Part shown: piece by piece, positions 50,373 to 59,013 of the stretch
How positions within the stretch are numbered: position 1 is the stretch's first letter
Layout of the letters: each line of letters starts with the position of its first letter
Source of the DNA: JBMOKT01 sp049323895
GTDB taxonomy: Bacteria > Bacillota > Peptococcia > Peptococcales > BICA1-8
Length of the DNA: 64,000 bases
Direction of reading: 5' to 3'
Assembly: GCA_049323895.1 (NCBI GenBank)
Contig: JBMOKT010000013.1
Span: 310,001-374,000, forward strand
Position numbers and translations under genes: made by a program
Notes under the pieces: generated by a model
Database searches by the model: none
Told to the model about the DNA's origin: nothing
Seen by the model: only the letters and a program-made list of their open reading frames with translations

Positions 50373-51099
50373 TTTTCTCCCTCCCTACATAAGTTCCAAT
50401 ATTTTCACCCAAGACAACTTTTTTAATATTACCAGCCTCATTTAAGCTGAAAACTATAATCGGTATATTGTTATCCATACATAAAGAAGTAGCGGTTGAG
50501 TCCATTACTCCTAACCCTTTATTAAGAACATCTATGTACTCTAAATCGGAAAATTTCTTTGCTTGGGGGTTTATAATCGGATCAGCATCATATACACCGT
50601 CAACTTTTTTCGCCATGAGAATAACTTCTGCTTCAATTTCCGCAGCACGCAAAGCAGCAGTAGTGTCAGTAGAAAAATAGGGATTCCCGGTTCCGGCAGC
50701 AAAAATCACAACCCGACCTTTTTCCAGGTGGCGAATAGCTCTCCTTCTAATATATGGTTCTGCAATTTGCCTCATTTCAATAGCTGTTTGCACTCTTGTA
50801 ACTACTTGTTGATTTTCTAGTGCATCTTGCAAGGCAAGGGAGTTTATAACTGTAGCAAGCATCCCCATATAATCAGCAGTGGCCCTATCCATACCCTTGG
50901 AACTCCCTGCTACACCTCTCCAGATGTTGCCTCCTCCAACTACAACAGCTACTTGTACACCTAAACTAACAATTTCTGATATTTGATAGGCAATGGAGTT
51001 TAGTATTTCCTGGTTTAAACCATAACCTAAGTTGCCTGCTAATGCTTCGCCACTTAATTTTATTACAACCCTTTTGAATTTTGGCTGATCCATAACCAC
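50365..51099 (-). CDS. pyrH: UMP kinase
   Basis: PyrH (244 residues) phosphorylates UMP with ATP and belongs to the amino acid kinase fold rather than the eukaryotic UMP/CMP type. Motifs: VIKLSGEALAG, VVGGGNIWRG, ATADYMGMLATVINSLALQDALE and AGTGNPYFSTDTTAALRA. The start is GTG at 51099 (GGAGG six bases upstream) or the ATG two codons later. The 5' gap (51100-51162) follows the tsf terminator, and I see no strong promoter in it. Confidence 0.98.
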   Translation of the reverse strand: MVMDQPKFKRVVIKLSGEALAGNLGYGLNQEILNSIAYQISEIVSLGVQVAVVVGGGNIWRGVAGSSKGMDRATADYMGMLATVINSLALQDALENQQVVTRVQTAIEMRQIAEPYIRRRAIRHLEKGRVVIFAAGTGNPYFSTDTTAALRAAEIEAEVILMAKKVDGVYDADPIINPQAKKFSDLEYIDVLNKGLGVMDSTATSLCMDNNIPIIVFSLNEAGNIKKVVLGENIGTYVGREKND

Positions 51100-51162
51100 T
51101 AATTACCTCCAGTCTATTATCTTCGACACAACATAAATTTTTCCTTTTTTTAGAGCTGTTTC

Positions 51163-51187
51163 AAAAAAGAGAACACAACGTGTTCTC
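51163..51187 (-). terminator. Rho-independent terminator after tsf
   Basis: Eight-base perfect arms (51169-51176 / 51180-51187) and six T residues on the minus strand. Confidence 0.9.
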
Positions 51188-51197
51188 CTCTCTGTGG

Positions 51198-51851
51198 TTA
51201 TTTTTTATTAATCTCAGCCATTACCTCAGCGGCAAAATCCCCGGATTTCTTCTCAATGCCTTCTCCCAGCTCATAACGTACAAATCTGCGCACACTAATA
51301 TTTTCACCAATTTCGGCAATTGCCTCCGAAATTATCTGACCTACTGTTTTATCCCCGTCCTTGATGTAGGATTGTTCCAACAGGCAAACATCTTTGTAAA
51401 ATTTCTCAATACGTCCTTCAACCATTTTATCTATAATATTGGCTGGTTTGCCTTCATTTAAAGCTTGTGCCTTTAATATCTCTTTTTCCTTTTGGATTAC
51501 CTCACCGGAAACTTCTTCTTTTCTTACATATTCCGGTTTGCTGGCAGCTATTTGCATCGCAATGTTTCTGGCTAACTCTTGGAATTTTTCGGTTTTAGCA
51601 ACAAAATCTGTTTCACAGTTTACTTCTACCAAAACACCAATTTTTCCACCCATGTGTATGTATGATGTTACAGCACCATCAGCAGCAATTCTACCGGCTT
51701 TTTTAGCAGCCGCAGCCAAACCTTTTTCTCGTAAATACTCTATTGCTTTTTCCATATTTCCGCCGGTTTCAACTAAAGCTTTTTTACAGTCCATCATCCC
51801 TGCACCCGTTGTTTCCCTTAACTCTTTGACCAAACTAGCAGATACTGTCAT
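51198..51851 (-). CDS. tsf: Elongation factor Ts
   Basis: EF-Ts (217 residues) is the nucleotide exchange factor for EF-Tu. LVKELRETTGAGMMDCKKAL is the N-terminal signature, and VEVNCETDFVAKTEKFQELA the second. The ATG at 51851 follows AAGGAGG; the open frame extends 25 codons further without a ribosome site. It is separated from rpsB by a terminator. TTGAAG-N17-TAATTT (51925 downward) could be a weak promoter. At 217 residues it is a shorter Firmicute form than the roughly 290-residue B. subtilis protein, lacking most of the C-terminal repeat. Confidence 0.97.
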   Translation of the reverse strand: MTVSASLVKELRETTGAGMMDCKKALVETGGNMEKAIEYLREKGLAAAAKKAGRIAADGAVTSYIHMGGKIGVLVEVNCETDFVAKTEKFQELARNIAMQIAASKPEYVRKEEVSGEVIQKEKEILKAQALNEGKPANIIDKMVEGRIEKFYKDVCLLEQSYIKDGDKTVGQIISEAIAEIGENISVRRFVRYELGEGIEKKSGDFAAEVMAEINKK

Positions 51852-51925
51852 TGGATTTAAACCTCCTTTTTTACTTTCTCTTAATATAGGATAACCAAAA
51901 TTATGTATAATAGAAAATAACTTCA

Positions 51926-51982
51926 AAAAATTAAGGGGCAGCCATAGTTGGGGTCCCTAATCCCCATTTGGTTACCCCTTAT
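51926..51982 (-). terminator. Terminator between rpsB and tsf
   Basis: Outer arms TAAGGGG/CCCCTTA (51976-51982 and 51933-51939) with an inner GGGG/CCCC stem, followed by a T-run on the minus strand (51931-51926). It could attenuate tsf relative to rpsB. Confidence 0.75.
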
Positions 51983-51992
51983 TGCCATAATT

Positions 51993-52700
51993 TTATTCTT
52001 CAGTAGCTGCTGTAGTATTGCCTTGCTTTGCTTCCATAACAGCATCAGCCATGACAGTAGTTAATAGTTTTACGGCTCTGATAGCATCATCATTACCGGG
52101 AATAACATAATCAACTTCGTCAGGGTCACAGTTAGTATCAACAATAGCAACAACTGGTATACCTAAACGTTTTGCTTCAGCAACAGCAATACGTTCTTTT
52201 CTGGGGTCTATTACAAATAATACACCAGGTAACTCTGGCATATCCTTGATACCACCAAGAAATCTTTCTAAACGTTCCTTTTCGCCTCTTAATTTTATAA
52301 CTTCTTTTTTAGGCAAAACGGACATTGTACCATCCTCTTCCATTCTTTCCAATTCGAAAAGACGGTCAATACGTTTTTTAATAGTTTGATAGTTAGTCAA
52401 CATGCCGCCTAACCATCTTTCGTTTACAAAATACTCACCGGATCTTATCGCTTCCTCTTTAACAGTTTCTTGGGCTTGTTTTTTTGTACCCACAAAAAGA
52501 ACGGGTTTACCTTCCATTGCAATTTGACGGATAAATTCATAAGCCTCAATTACTTTCTTTACAGTTTTTTGTAAATCAATGATATATATGCCATTACGTT
52601 CTGCAAAGATATAGGGAGCCATCTTGGGATTCCATCTTCTTGTCTGATGTCCAAAATGAACACCGGCTTCTAAAAGTTGTTTCATGGAGATAACAGCCAT
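51993..52700 (-). CDS. rpsB: 30S ribosomal protein S2
   Basis: S2 (235 residues). Motifs: SMKQLLEAGVHFGHQTRRWNPKM at the N-terminus, GTKKQAQETVKEEA, WLGGMLTNYQTI and LFVIDPRKERIAVAEA with PVVAIVDTNCDPD. A strong AAGGAGG precedes the ATG. Its promoter lies about 115 bases upstream, leaving a leader of about 105 bases that may hold a regulatory structure. Confidence 0.98.
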   Translation of the reverse strand: MAVISMKQLLEAGVHFGHQTRRWNPKMAPYIFAERNGIYIIDLQKTVKKVIEAYEFIRQIAMEGKPVLFVGTKKQAQETVKEEAIRSGEYFVNERWLGGMLTNYQTIKKRIDRLFELERMEEDGTMSVLPKKEVIKLRGEKERLERFLGGIKDMPELPGVLFVIDPRKERIAVAEAKRLGIPVVAIVDTNCDPDEVDYVIPGNDDAIRAVKLLTTVMADAVMEAKQGNTTAATEE

Positions 52701-52813
52701 TAGGGCACCTCCTTTCCTCTTGGTTTTTTTCCTCCGCCTTTTTCAACTTTATAATAGACCTTTCCAGGCACCCTAAAATAAATCCAAAGGCGTGTGTAAT
52801 AACACCAAAAATT

Positions 52814-52842
52814 ATTTTAGCATAGTAATATATAATAAGCAA
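52814..52842 (-). promoter_or_regulatory. Sigma-A promoter of rpsB
   Basis: TTGCTT (52842-52837), a 17-bp spacer and TAAAAT (52819-52814) on the minus strand, just after the terminator of the fla/che operon. Confidence 0.75.
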
Positions 52843-52853
52843 TATTATCACAC

Positions 52854-52897
52854 AAAAAATAGGCTAATTTCTATAAGCAATATAGAACTAGCCTATT
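52854..52897 (-). terminator. Rho-independent terminator ending the fla/che operon
   Basis: A long hairpin with outer nine-base arms (52858-52866 / 52889-52897), a second internal stem (TTCTATA / TATAGAA) and a T-run on the minus strand. The stop codon of the SwrB-like gene lies inside it. Confidence 0.9.
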
Positions 52898-53378
52898 CTT
52901 TATACAGTTGTATAATCATTGCAGCTTGATCCTGTCCGATATTTAGATGCTGGGAGATCTGTTTTACCGTCCAGCCCTTAGCAGCCAACTCAATTATTTC
53001 CTTGTGCTGGACGTTTAATTTTGGTACAGTATATCCAAACTTATTATTGGAATGACTGCTTTTGGTACTGATTTTCCTTGGATTTACGGTCCTTTGTTTT
53101 ATTTCCTTATTGATTCGTCTCGAATTGTCTAAAGGAATTATCCCATTATCTAAATTGCCTGAAGTAAGAGTTCTAGCTTCTACCTCATTATTTATTTGCA
53201 TTTCTATATCCTTCGTCAATTCCGCAGTCAACTTTTCATACTCTCCATAGAGTATTTCTAAATCCCTTTTAACTAAGGACGCTTCCTCAATGCTTTTAGA
53301 AAGGTTGCTGGCAAATATATTTAGATACAACCAGAAAACAAGCAAACTAAAAATAATGCCGATAAAAAAATAAAGCAT
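52893..53378 (-). CDS. SwrB/YlxL-like membrane protein
   Basis: A 161-residue protein with one N-terminal membrane helix (about residues 2-23), a coiled or disordered middle (about 24-115) and a C-terminal helix-turn-helix-like segment (IIELAAKGWTVKQISQHLNIGQDQAAMIIQLY). The same layout and the same place, between sigD and rpsB, define SwrB (YlxL) in B. subtilis, which promotes flagellar type III export. Sequence similarity cannot be measured here, so the gene symbol is left blank. Confidence 0.7.
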   Translation of the reverse strand: MLYFFIGIIFSLLVFWLYLNIFASNLSKSIEEASLVKRDLEILYGEYEKLTAELTKDIEMQINNEVEARTLTSGNLDNGIIPLDNSRRINKEIKQRTVNPRKISTKSSHSNNKFGYTVPKLNVQHKEIIELAAKGWTVKQISQHLNIGQDQAAMIIQLYKE

Positions 53379-53391
53379 AGTAGGTTACCAC

Positions 53392-53706
53392 CTATATATG
53401 AATGTCTAAAATATTACCTAAAACCTTTGGTACTAACTTATCTTCTTCGTCGTTTTGGGTATCCTTTTGTATTTTATTGGAATTTCCATTCTTTCCTCTT
53501 TTATTCTGTTGGTTATCATTAATATTGCCATTTATGGCATAATCCATTTTGTTAACGGATTTTTCCTGAATATTCATTTCTTTCTTTAACTGCTGTGATG
53601 CGGCATGATTTTCATTTTGTCCCTGTTGCAGCTGCATCTGTTGTAATTTACCAATATCAGGAGTTCTTTGCACCATGACCTGTAGGTCTACTGCTTTAAA
53701 GGACAA
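53392..53706 (-). CDS. Unknown Q/N-rich small protein of the flagellar operon
   Basis: A 104-residue hydrophilic protein without membrane helices. Residues 1-25 (MSFKAVDLQVMVQRTPDIGKL) and the last 15 (VPKVLGNILDIHI) look conserved in character; the middle is rich in Gln, Asn and Lys and probably disordered. It starts next to the FapA-like gene stop and precedes the SwrB-like gene. I do not recognise a family; position suggests a flagellar or motility role. Confidence 0.65.
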   Translation of the reverse strand: MSFKAVDLQVMVQRTPDIGKLQQMQLQQGQNENHAASQQLKKEMNIQEKSVNKMDYAINGNINDNQQNKRGKNGNSNKIQKDTQNDEEDKLVPKVLGNILDIHI

Positions 53707-55320
53707 TTAACCCACCTCCTCATTATTTGCTTCAAGAGGTGAAATGCTAATATCTGCACCTTTCTGCCTTAGGGTTACCTTATACATTTCGTTGGTAAAA
53801 TGCTTGTTAGCCCTGCCAATTGTAACATTCACACCACAGTTAATCATACCCGATACCTTTATATAACCCTCTTCCAGCTCTTTGATTTGTTTTTCTAATT
53901 CAAATTTTAGCAACTGTAAGTCCTCGTGTTGTTTTTCCAACTGCATCTTAGTTTCCTTTAATTTAGAGAGAAGGGCTTCCTTATCAGGTGGTAGGTTTAT
54001 TAATTTCCCTTTTAATTCCATTAGGAGTTTCACTGCTTTGCTTGTTTTATCAAGATTGTCCTTCACCTGTAAAATCTGCTGAGTAGTTTCCTTAAAGATC
54101 ATACGGGTTTCCGGTTTTATACCTACCTCTATGTTGGTCAGGGTTGCTAAATTTGAACCAATATTTTTACATATAAGTGCTTTACCAGCTCTGCTTGTTC
54201 CGCCAACAACAAGTCCCTTTCTTCCTCCTACTTGAATAGTCAAGCCGCTATTGACGGTACTGTGCATTATGGCTTCATTTACAATTACATCTATACCTGC
54301 AGAAATATTGGCATACTCAATAAAATTACTGTATATGCTGCCCTGGGCATCCACCATACTCTTCTTAAGACCTCTAATACCCTTTTTAATGAAGATATTG
54401 CCTGATGAATAAACATTGCCACCTTCTACTGTTCCAAATATTTCCACATCACCTTTAGCCTTAACAGTGAAGCCATCCCTAATGTTGCCTCTGACTACCA
54501 CATTACCAACAAAATCAATATTCCCACTGGAAAAATCGACATCACCATTTACCTCAAAAACCGGTAGAACTGATACCCTGCGCTCAACAATGACAACATG
54601 TCCCTCACAAGCTGCATAGCCTTTAGTCTTATCTGTTGATAACACTAAGTTCTTACCAATGGGAATTATTACGTCTTTACCATTAAAAGCTGGAATTTCC
54701 TTCCCGGTAACTGTAATTCCAGGATTGCCTTTAGTTGCCGGAATTTTTTCCACTAAAAGTTGACCTTCTTTTACGACCTGAATTAAATTTATATTATAAA
54801 AATCTACATTACCGTTTTCTAATTCCTTTGGTTTTATTTCTACACCTTTCTCGTAAAAATGATATTTAATTTCTCCATCTTGACCATGTACCGGGTTTCT
54901 TCCTTGGGCTATTAAAAGTTCAATAACATAATTTTTTTCCGCTAGAGCAATCATAATCTTTACTTCATCAATACCATATGTAATGCCTTTAGCAAGTAGT
55001 TGGGATTTTATTTCACCCAAAGTAAGTTTATGTTCATCCTCTAGAGCAGGAAAAATTGTCATGTAGGCACTAAGTAAGTCATCAGCTTTTTCAATCTCAA
55101 ATTTAGTTGTAGTATCTATATTACTATAAGGAATGCTAAAAAACTCCTTGCTGTTATTATCAAACCAGTACTGGAGCATTTCCGTATTAAAACTAACATT
55201 CCTTAACTCCAGTTCTTTTTTTAGAATAGAAAAGGTTTTGTCCCAGCTTAACCCCTTATCTTCCTTGGTTGTGCTTACTATTATATGTTTATCGTTCAAC
55301 TCCAATTTGTAAAAACCCAT
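53707..55320 (-). CDS. FapA family protein (DUF342)
   Basis: A 537-residue protein of the FapA/DUF342 family, sometimes annotated as flagellar assembly protein A. An N-terminal domain (about 1-170) precedes a beta-helical region of short repeats (VVERRVSVLPVFEVNGDVDFSSGNIDFVGNVVVRGNI... KGDVEIFGTVEGGNVYSSGNIFIKKGIRG), then a coiled-coil (about 425-490, with KLKETKMQLEKQHEDLQLLKFELEKQIKELEE) and a beta tail. The biochemical role is unknown. It sits in the flagellar operon directly after sigD. Confidence 0.88.
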   Translation of the reverse strand: MGFYKLELNDKHIIVSTTKEDKGLSWDKTFSILKKELELRNVSFNTEMLQYWFDNNSKEFFSIPYSNIDTTTKFEIEKADDLLSAYMTIFPALEDEHKLTLGEIKSQLLAKGITYGIDEVKIMIALAEKNYVIELLIAQGRNPVHGQDGEIKYHFYEKGVEIKPKELENGNVDFYNINLIQVVKEGQLLVEKIPATKGNPGITVTGKEIPAFNGKDVIIPIGKNLVLSTDKTKGYAACEGHVVIVERRVSVLPVFEVNGDVDFSSGNIDFVGNVVVRGNIRDGFTVKAKGDVEIFGTVEGGNVYSSGNIFIKKGIRGLKKSMVDAQGSIYSNFIEYANISAGIDVIVNEAIMHSTVNSGLTIQVGGRKGLVVGGTSRAGKALICKNIGSNLATLTNIEVGIKPETRMIFKETTQQILQVKDNLDKTSKAVKLLMELKGKLINLPPDKEALLSKLKETKMQLEKQHEDLQLLKFELEKQIKELEEGYIKVSGMINCGVNVTIGRANKHFTNEMYKVTLRQKGADISISPLEANNEEVG

Positions 55321-55343
55321 TATTCCACCTCCATTCTAACACC

Positions 55344-56099
55344 TCAAACAAATTTAGGAAGAAGCTTAGATTTAAGTTTAATAACTGCTTTTTTATGTAT
55401 CTGTGAAATTCTACCCTCGCTAAGACTTAGGACCTTACTAATTTCTTTAACTGTTAATTCCTCATAATAAAATAAGGTTATGACTAATTTTTCTTTTTCA
55501 TTTAGCTCCTGTATAGTATTCCCCAAAGCTTCAACCAACTCCTCCTGTTCCAGCTGTTTTACCGGATCAGGGCTGTTTTTATCAGTGAGCATATCTCTTA
55601 ATGTGAAAAAATCATTTTCGTCATTGTCAATTTCCTGTTCCAGGGAAATTACAGATAAATAACCAACATCCTGCAGCAGCTTTTCCAATTCATTCTCATT
55701 AATACCAAGATAACCTGCAGCTTCTACATCTGTTGCACTTCTGCCCAGTTGCTGCTCCAACGCAAAATATGCTTTTTCAATTTCCTTTGCTTTTCTCCTT
55801 AAAGACTGGGGGGCCCAATCCATTTTTCTTAATCCGTCAATAATAGCACCCCTTATTCGCAAAACAGCGTACCCTTCAAAGCTGTTATTAATATTGGGGT
55901 TAAATTTATTGATAGCGTCAATTAAGCCAAAGGACCCATAGGAGAGCAGATCGTCAAATTCAACGGAATTAGGAAGCCCTTGATAAATTCTTTGGGCGCA
56001 ATAGTTAATTAGTGGTGCATAAGTAGTAATCAGTTTGTCTCTATTTTCAATATTGGGATTATTAAAAAAGTCCTGCCACAAATCTTTTTTATTATCCAC
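55344..56099 (-). CDS. sigD: RNA polymerase sigma factor SigD/FliA
   Basis: A 251-residue sigma-28 factor that directs flagellar, chemotaxis and autolysin genes. Region 2 (PNSVEFDDLLSYGSFGLIDAINKFNPNINNSFEGYAVLRIRGAIID) and the region 4 helix-turn-helix (VKEISKVLSLSEGRISQIHKKAV) are clear. GTG start with AGGAG seven bases upstream. It closes the cheC-cheD-sigD order of Firmicutes. Confidence 0.96.
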   Translation of the reverse strand: MDNKKDLWQDFFNNPNIENRDKLITTYAPLINYCAQRIYQGLPNSVEFDDLLSYGSFGLIDAINKFNPNINNSFEGYAVLRIRGAIIDGLRKMDWAPQSLRRKAKEIEKAYFALEQQLGRSATDVEAAGYLGINENELEKLLQDVGYLSVISLEQEIDNDENDFFTLRDMLTDKNSPDPVKQLEQEELVEALGNTIQELNEKEKLVITLFYYEELTVKEISKVLSLSEGRISQIHKKAVIKLKSKLLPKFV

Positions 56100-56117
56100 G
56101 TCACCACTCCTAGTCTG

Positions 56118-56600
56118 TCAAATGGTCTTTTCTCCTTTATTTATGGTTTTAATATGCAATTCCCCATTCTCCGGATTGAAGGTAATCGTCCTACCGAAAT
56201 TTCCTCCAGTATCCTCCGCCATTATTTTAATTCTGAAATCTGCTAATATTTTCTTGACTGCCTCCGTATTTCTTTCCCCTATCCTCATAATACTGCTTGT
56301 ACCATTAAAATTAAACATTTGTGCTCCACCGGCTATTTTAGCCACCAGCCTGATTTTTTCTGCACCTAATCTGGTCATTTGGTCAACAGTCTCGATCAAT
56401 GCTGTATCGGCATATTTGGCTTTATTTTGGTTGTTTTTTGCCTGTGTGCTGTCGGGAAGCATTATATGAGCCATTCCTCCAATTTTTTTTGCGGGGTCAT
56501 ATAGACAAATACCGACACAAGACCCCAGTCCGGTTGTAACCAATTTTTGCGGGGCTTTACATGCAGCTAAATCAGCCATTCCTACTTTTATAACATCCAT
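56118..56600 (-). CDS. cheD: Chemoreceptor glutamine deamidase CheD
   Basis: CheD (160 residues) deamidates receptor glutamines and binds CheC. The catalytic Cys-His pair lies in TTGLGSCVGICLYD and GGMAHIMLPDS. It overlaps the stop of cheC (TAATG), so the two partners are translated together. Confidence 0.96.
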   Translation of the reverse strand: MDVIKVGMADLAACKAPQKLVTTGLGSCVGICLYDPAKKIGGMAHIMLPDSTQAKNNQNKAKYADTALIETVDQMTRLGAEKIRLVAKIAGGAQMFNFNGTSSIMRIGERNTEAVKKILADFRIKIMAEDTGGNFGRTITFNPENGELHIKTINKGEKTI

Positions 56601-57214
56601 TAGAAAACAACTCCTAATTCTTTCAACAAAATTTCTAAGGACCCTGGCTCAGGGAGCAAAAAGAAATGTCCTTTGACTTCTTTTTCCTCCTCTAAGAAAA
56701 CACTTTCGATAACTAATGCATAATCACTCACTTCACCATAAAGCTGTAAGACATTGCCCAAAATAGCCCCTGCCATATCATATGCTAATGCAGGAACCGA
56801 GGCATTGAATTCAATATTGGTAAATGTCCCTAGAGAAGTAAGGTAGGACCCCGCTAAAATATTGGTAATTTCTTTTAAGGCTGAAACATCCATCTCATCT
56901 AAAACCAAACTTCCTGTTGCACTTTTGCCAACTAAAATATTAAGGAATAGTTTGAGGCTTTCCTCAGGAATAACAAAAAGGATGCTCATAGGCGCTTTAC
57001 CATCTACCTGCAAGTATCCACCTGCAACTAAGGTATCAGCCCCTCCCATTAGTTCAACTACCTGGGCAAAAGGCAAGATAAAAATATTAGGCACCGACAT
57101 ATTTATTTTTTTATTTAACATAGTTGATAAGGCGGTAGCTGCATTTCCTGCACCAATGTTGCCAATTTCCTTTAATGCATCCTTTTGCAGCATGCTTAAC
57201 GATTCAAAATCCAT
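56600..57214 (-). CDS. cheC: CheY-P phosphatase CheC
   Basis: CheC (204 residues) dephosphorylates CheY-P and is stimulated by CheD. The two phosphatase helices with the ExxN pattern are seen in LKEIGNIGAGNAATALS near residue 14 and LKEITNILAGSYLTSLG near residue 112. It follows cheB directly; in B. subtilis cheA and cheW lie between cheB and cheC and they are absent here. Confidence 0.95.
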   Translation of the reverse strand: MDFESLSMLQKDALKEIGNIGAGNAATALSTMLNKKINMSVPNIFILPFAQVVELMGGADTLVAGGYLQVDGKAPMSILFVIPEESLKLFLNILVGKSATGSLVLDEMDVSALKEITNILAGSYLTSLGTFTNIEFNASVPALAYDMAGAILGNVLQLYGEVSDYALVIESVFLEEEKEVKGHFFLLPEPGSLEILLKELGVVF

Positions 57215-57259
57215 CTTATGACACCCCTTATTTGCAAATATTTATACTTAAATAAAAAA

Positions 57260-58342
57260 TTATATATTAATAAAATTAACGCCCTTAACAATCTCTTTAG
57301 CTATATCTTGAAGGGGAACAATCCTATTAATAGCACCTGCTTCAATGGCAGCTTTTGGCATTCCAAAGACAACACATGTTTCTTCAGCCTCAGCAATTGT
57401 ATAAGCCCCAATTCCTTTTAGTTCCTTAATACCTGCCCGACCGTCATAACCCATTCCTGTCATAATTACCGCAACAACTTTTTTGAATTGGGTATTAGCT
57501 ACAGATTTAAATAATGCATCAACCGAAGGTCGGTGTCCTGTTACTAAAGGTCCTTGGTGCAAACAAAGCACAAGCTCACCAAAATCATTCAGTTGTACTT
57601 CCATTTGATAATTACCGGGTGCTACATATATGTAACCAGATTGCAACTTTTCCCCATTTTCGCCCTCTTTAACAATAAGTTGAGTAAGACTATTCAACCT
57701 TTGTGCCAGAGATTTTGTAAATCCTGGTGGCATATGCTGTACTATCAGTATTGCAGCGTTTAGATTTTCTGGAAGGTTTTCTATTACATTGTGCAATGCT
57801 TTAGGACCTCCTGTTGAAGTCCCAATTACAACCAGGGGGAAATCTAAAGAAGTATCAGACCATTTTGTACTATTGGGGGGAGATATAGCAACCCCCGATT
57901 GCTCTATCTTCTCCTTTACGACAAATGTATCCTGTTTTAAATTTGCCCTTTTAGCCATTTTAATTTTTTGGATAATTTCTTTAGCTGCGTCATTAATATT
58001 AAGGGAAATTGCCCCTCCTGGTTTCTGTACAAAATCGATGGCACCATAAGCTAAGGATTTAATTGTTATGTCAGCTCCCAATTGGGTGAGGGAACTAAGC
58101 ATAACAACAGGTGTAGGTCTGATTTGCATTATTTTTTGCAGTGCCTCCAGACCATTCATTTGCGGCATCTCTACATCAAGGGTTATAACATCTGGTTGAA
58201 GAATTGGAATCTTGTCTAATGCATCCTGACCATTCCTTGCAGTACCAACCAATTCCAGTTCCTCATCTGCATTAATGATATCGGAAATAACCTTTCGCAT
58301 AAATGCAGAATCATCTACCACCAGAACCCTTATTTTGGACAT
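57260..58342 (-). CDS. cheB: Chemotaxis response regulator methylesterase CheB
   Basis: CheB (360 residues) removes methyl groups from receptors. An N-terminal receiver domain (DD at 10-11, phospho-acceptor D56, conserved T/S and K in the MLSS and FVQKPGG segments) is linked to a C-terminal esterase with the catalytic triad S176 (GTSTGGPKAL), H203 (VQHMPPGFTKSLAQRL) and D300 (MTGMGYDGRAG). The gene overlaps the PilZ gene stop (TAATG). Its kinase, CheA, must be encoded elsewhere. Confidence 0.97.
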   Translation of the reverse strand: MSKIRVLVVDDSAFMRKVISDIINADEELELVGTARNGQDALDKIPILQPDVITLDVEMPQMNGLEALQKIMQIRPTPVVMLSSLTQLGADITIKSLAYGAIDFVQKPGGAISLNINDAAKEIIQKIKMAKRANLKQDTFVVKEKIEQSGVAISPPNSTKWSDTSLDFPLVVIGTSTGGPKALHNVIENLPENLNAAILIVQHMPPGFTKSLAQRLNSLTQLIVKEGENGEKLQSGYIYVAPGNYQMEVQLNDFGELVLCLHQGPLVTGHRPSVDALFKSVANTQFKKVVAVIMTGMGYDGRAGIKELKGIGAYTIAEAEETCVVFGMPKAAIEAGAINRIVPLQDIAKEIVKGVNFINI

Positions 58343-58986
58343 TATAACACTCCTTTTTTAATTAATTCCCTTTGCCGTTCAAAAACGTATTTAATTATCT
58401 TATCCCTAGTTTTTTCTAATATCTCAGTATATTGAACACCTATGAATATCCGTTGAATGTCTTCAATATTTTCACAATATACCCACATCACAACTGCTTT
58501 GCAAGTTACTATCTCTTCGGGCAAATGCAATTTAATTATTAATCTCTGACCTTTTTCAAAATTGCCTTTAACAGAAAATTGGGTGCCGCCACCACTTAAA
58601 TCCCGGGTAAGGGATTTTGAAAAAGGCACATCTTCTTCACTATCTAGCCGGTATTCAATTTCAATATTAACTGGTACTCTTACAAAGCTCCTCCTTTGGA
58701 CTTTTTTAACTTTAAAAGGTAAACCCAAAAAAACAAGTGGAATAGGTCGAGAACTACGGTCCTTTACCTTGCAATATGATTTATATGATGCACTACTATC
58801 CCAATGTTGGATAATGACCGTTGTACCAGGACGCAAAGGAATTAACTGCCCGTTATGAAAAGGCATCCCAATAACAATACCTTTTTCATTTACGTCTTCC
58901 ACCCTAGTACGATAGGTTCCACTATACTCAAAATCTTCTTCAACTTCAATATCAATTAACTGGTTAACTTTTAAATTATCCAGCAT
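58342..58986 (-). CDS. PilZ-domain flagellar protein (YcgR/YpfA-like)
   Basis: A 214-residue protein with an N-terminal YcgR-like domain (about 1-95, NEKGIVIGMPFHNGQLIPLRPG) and a C-terminal PilZ domain (about 98-210). The c-di-GMP-binding residues are present: RRSFVRVPVNIEIEY (RxxxR) and TRDLSGGGTQFSV (DxSxxG). Such proteins slow flagellar rotation when c-di-GMP is high. It stands between flhG and cheB, where B. subtilis has no gene, and is translationally coupled to cheB. Confidence 0.9.
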   Translation of the reverse strand: MLDNLKVNQLIDIEVEEDFEYSGTYRTRVEDVNEKGIVIGMPFHNGQLIPLRPGTTVIIQHWDSSASYKSYCKVKDRSSRPIPLVFLGLPFKVKKVQRRSFVRVPVNIEIEYRLDSEEDVPFSKSLTRDLSGGGTQFSVKGNFEKGQRLIIKLHLPEEIVTCKAVVMWVYCENIEDIQRIFIGVQYTEILEKTRDKIIKYVFERQRELIKKGVL

Positions 58987-59013
58987 TTAATCACCAACTT
59001 TTAGGAGATTGCA

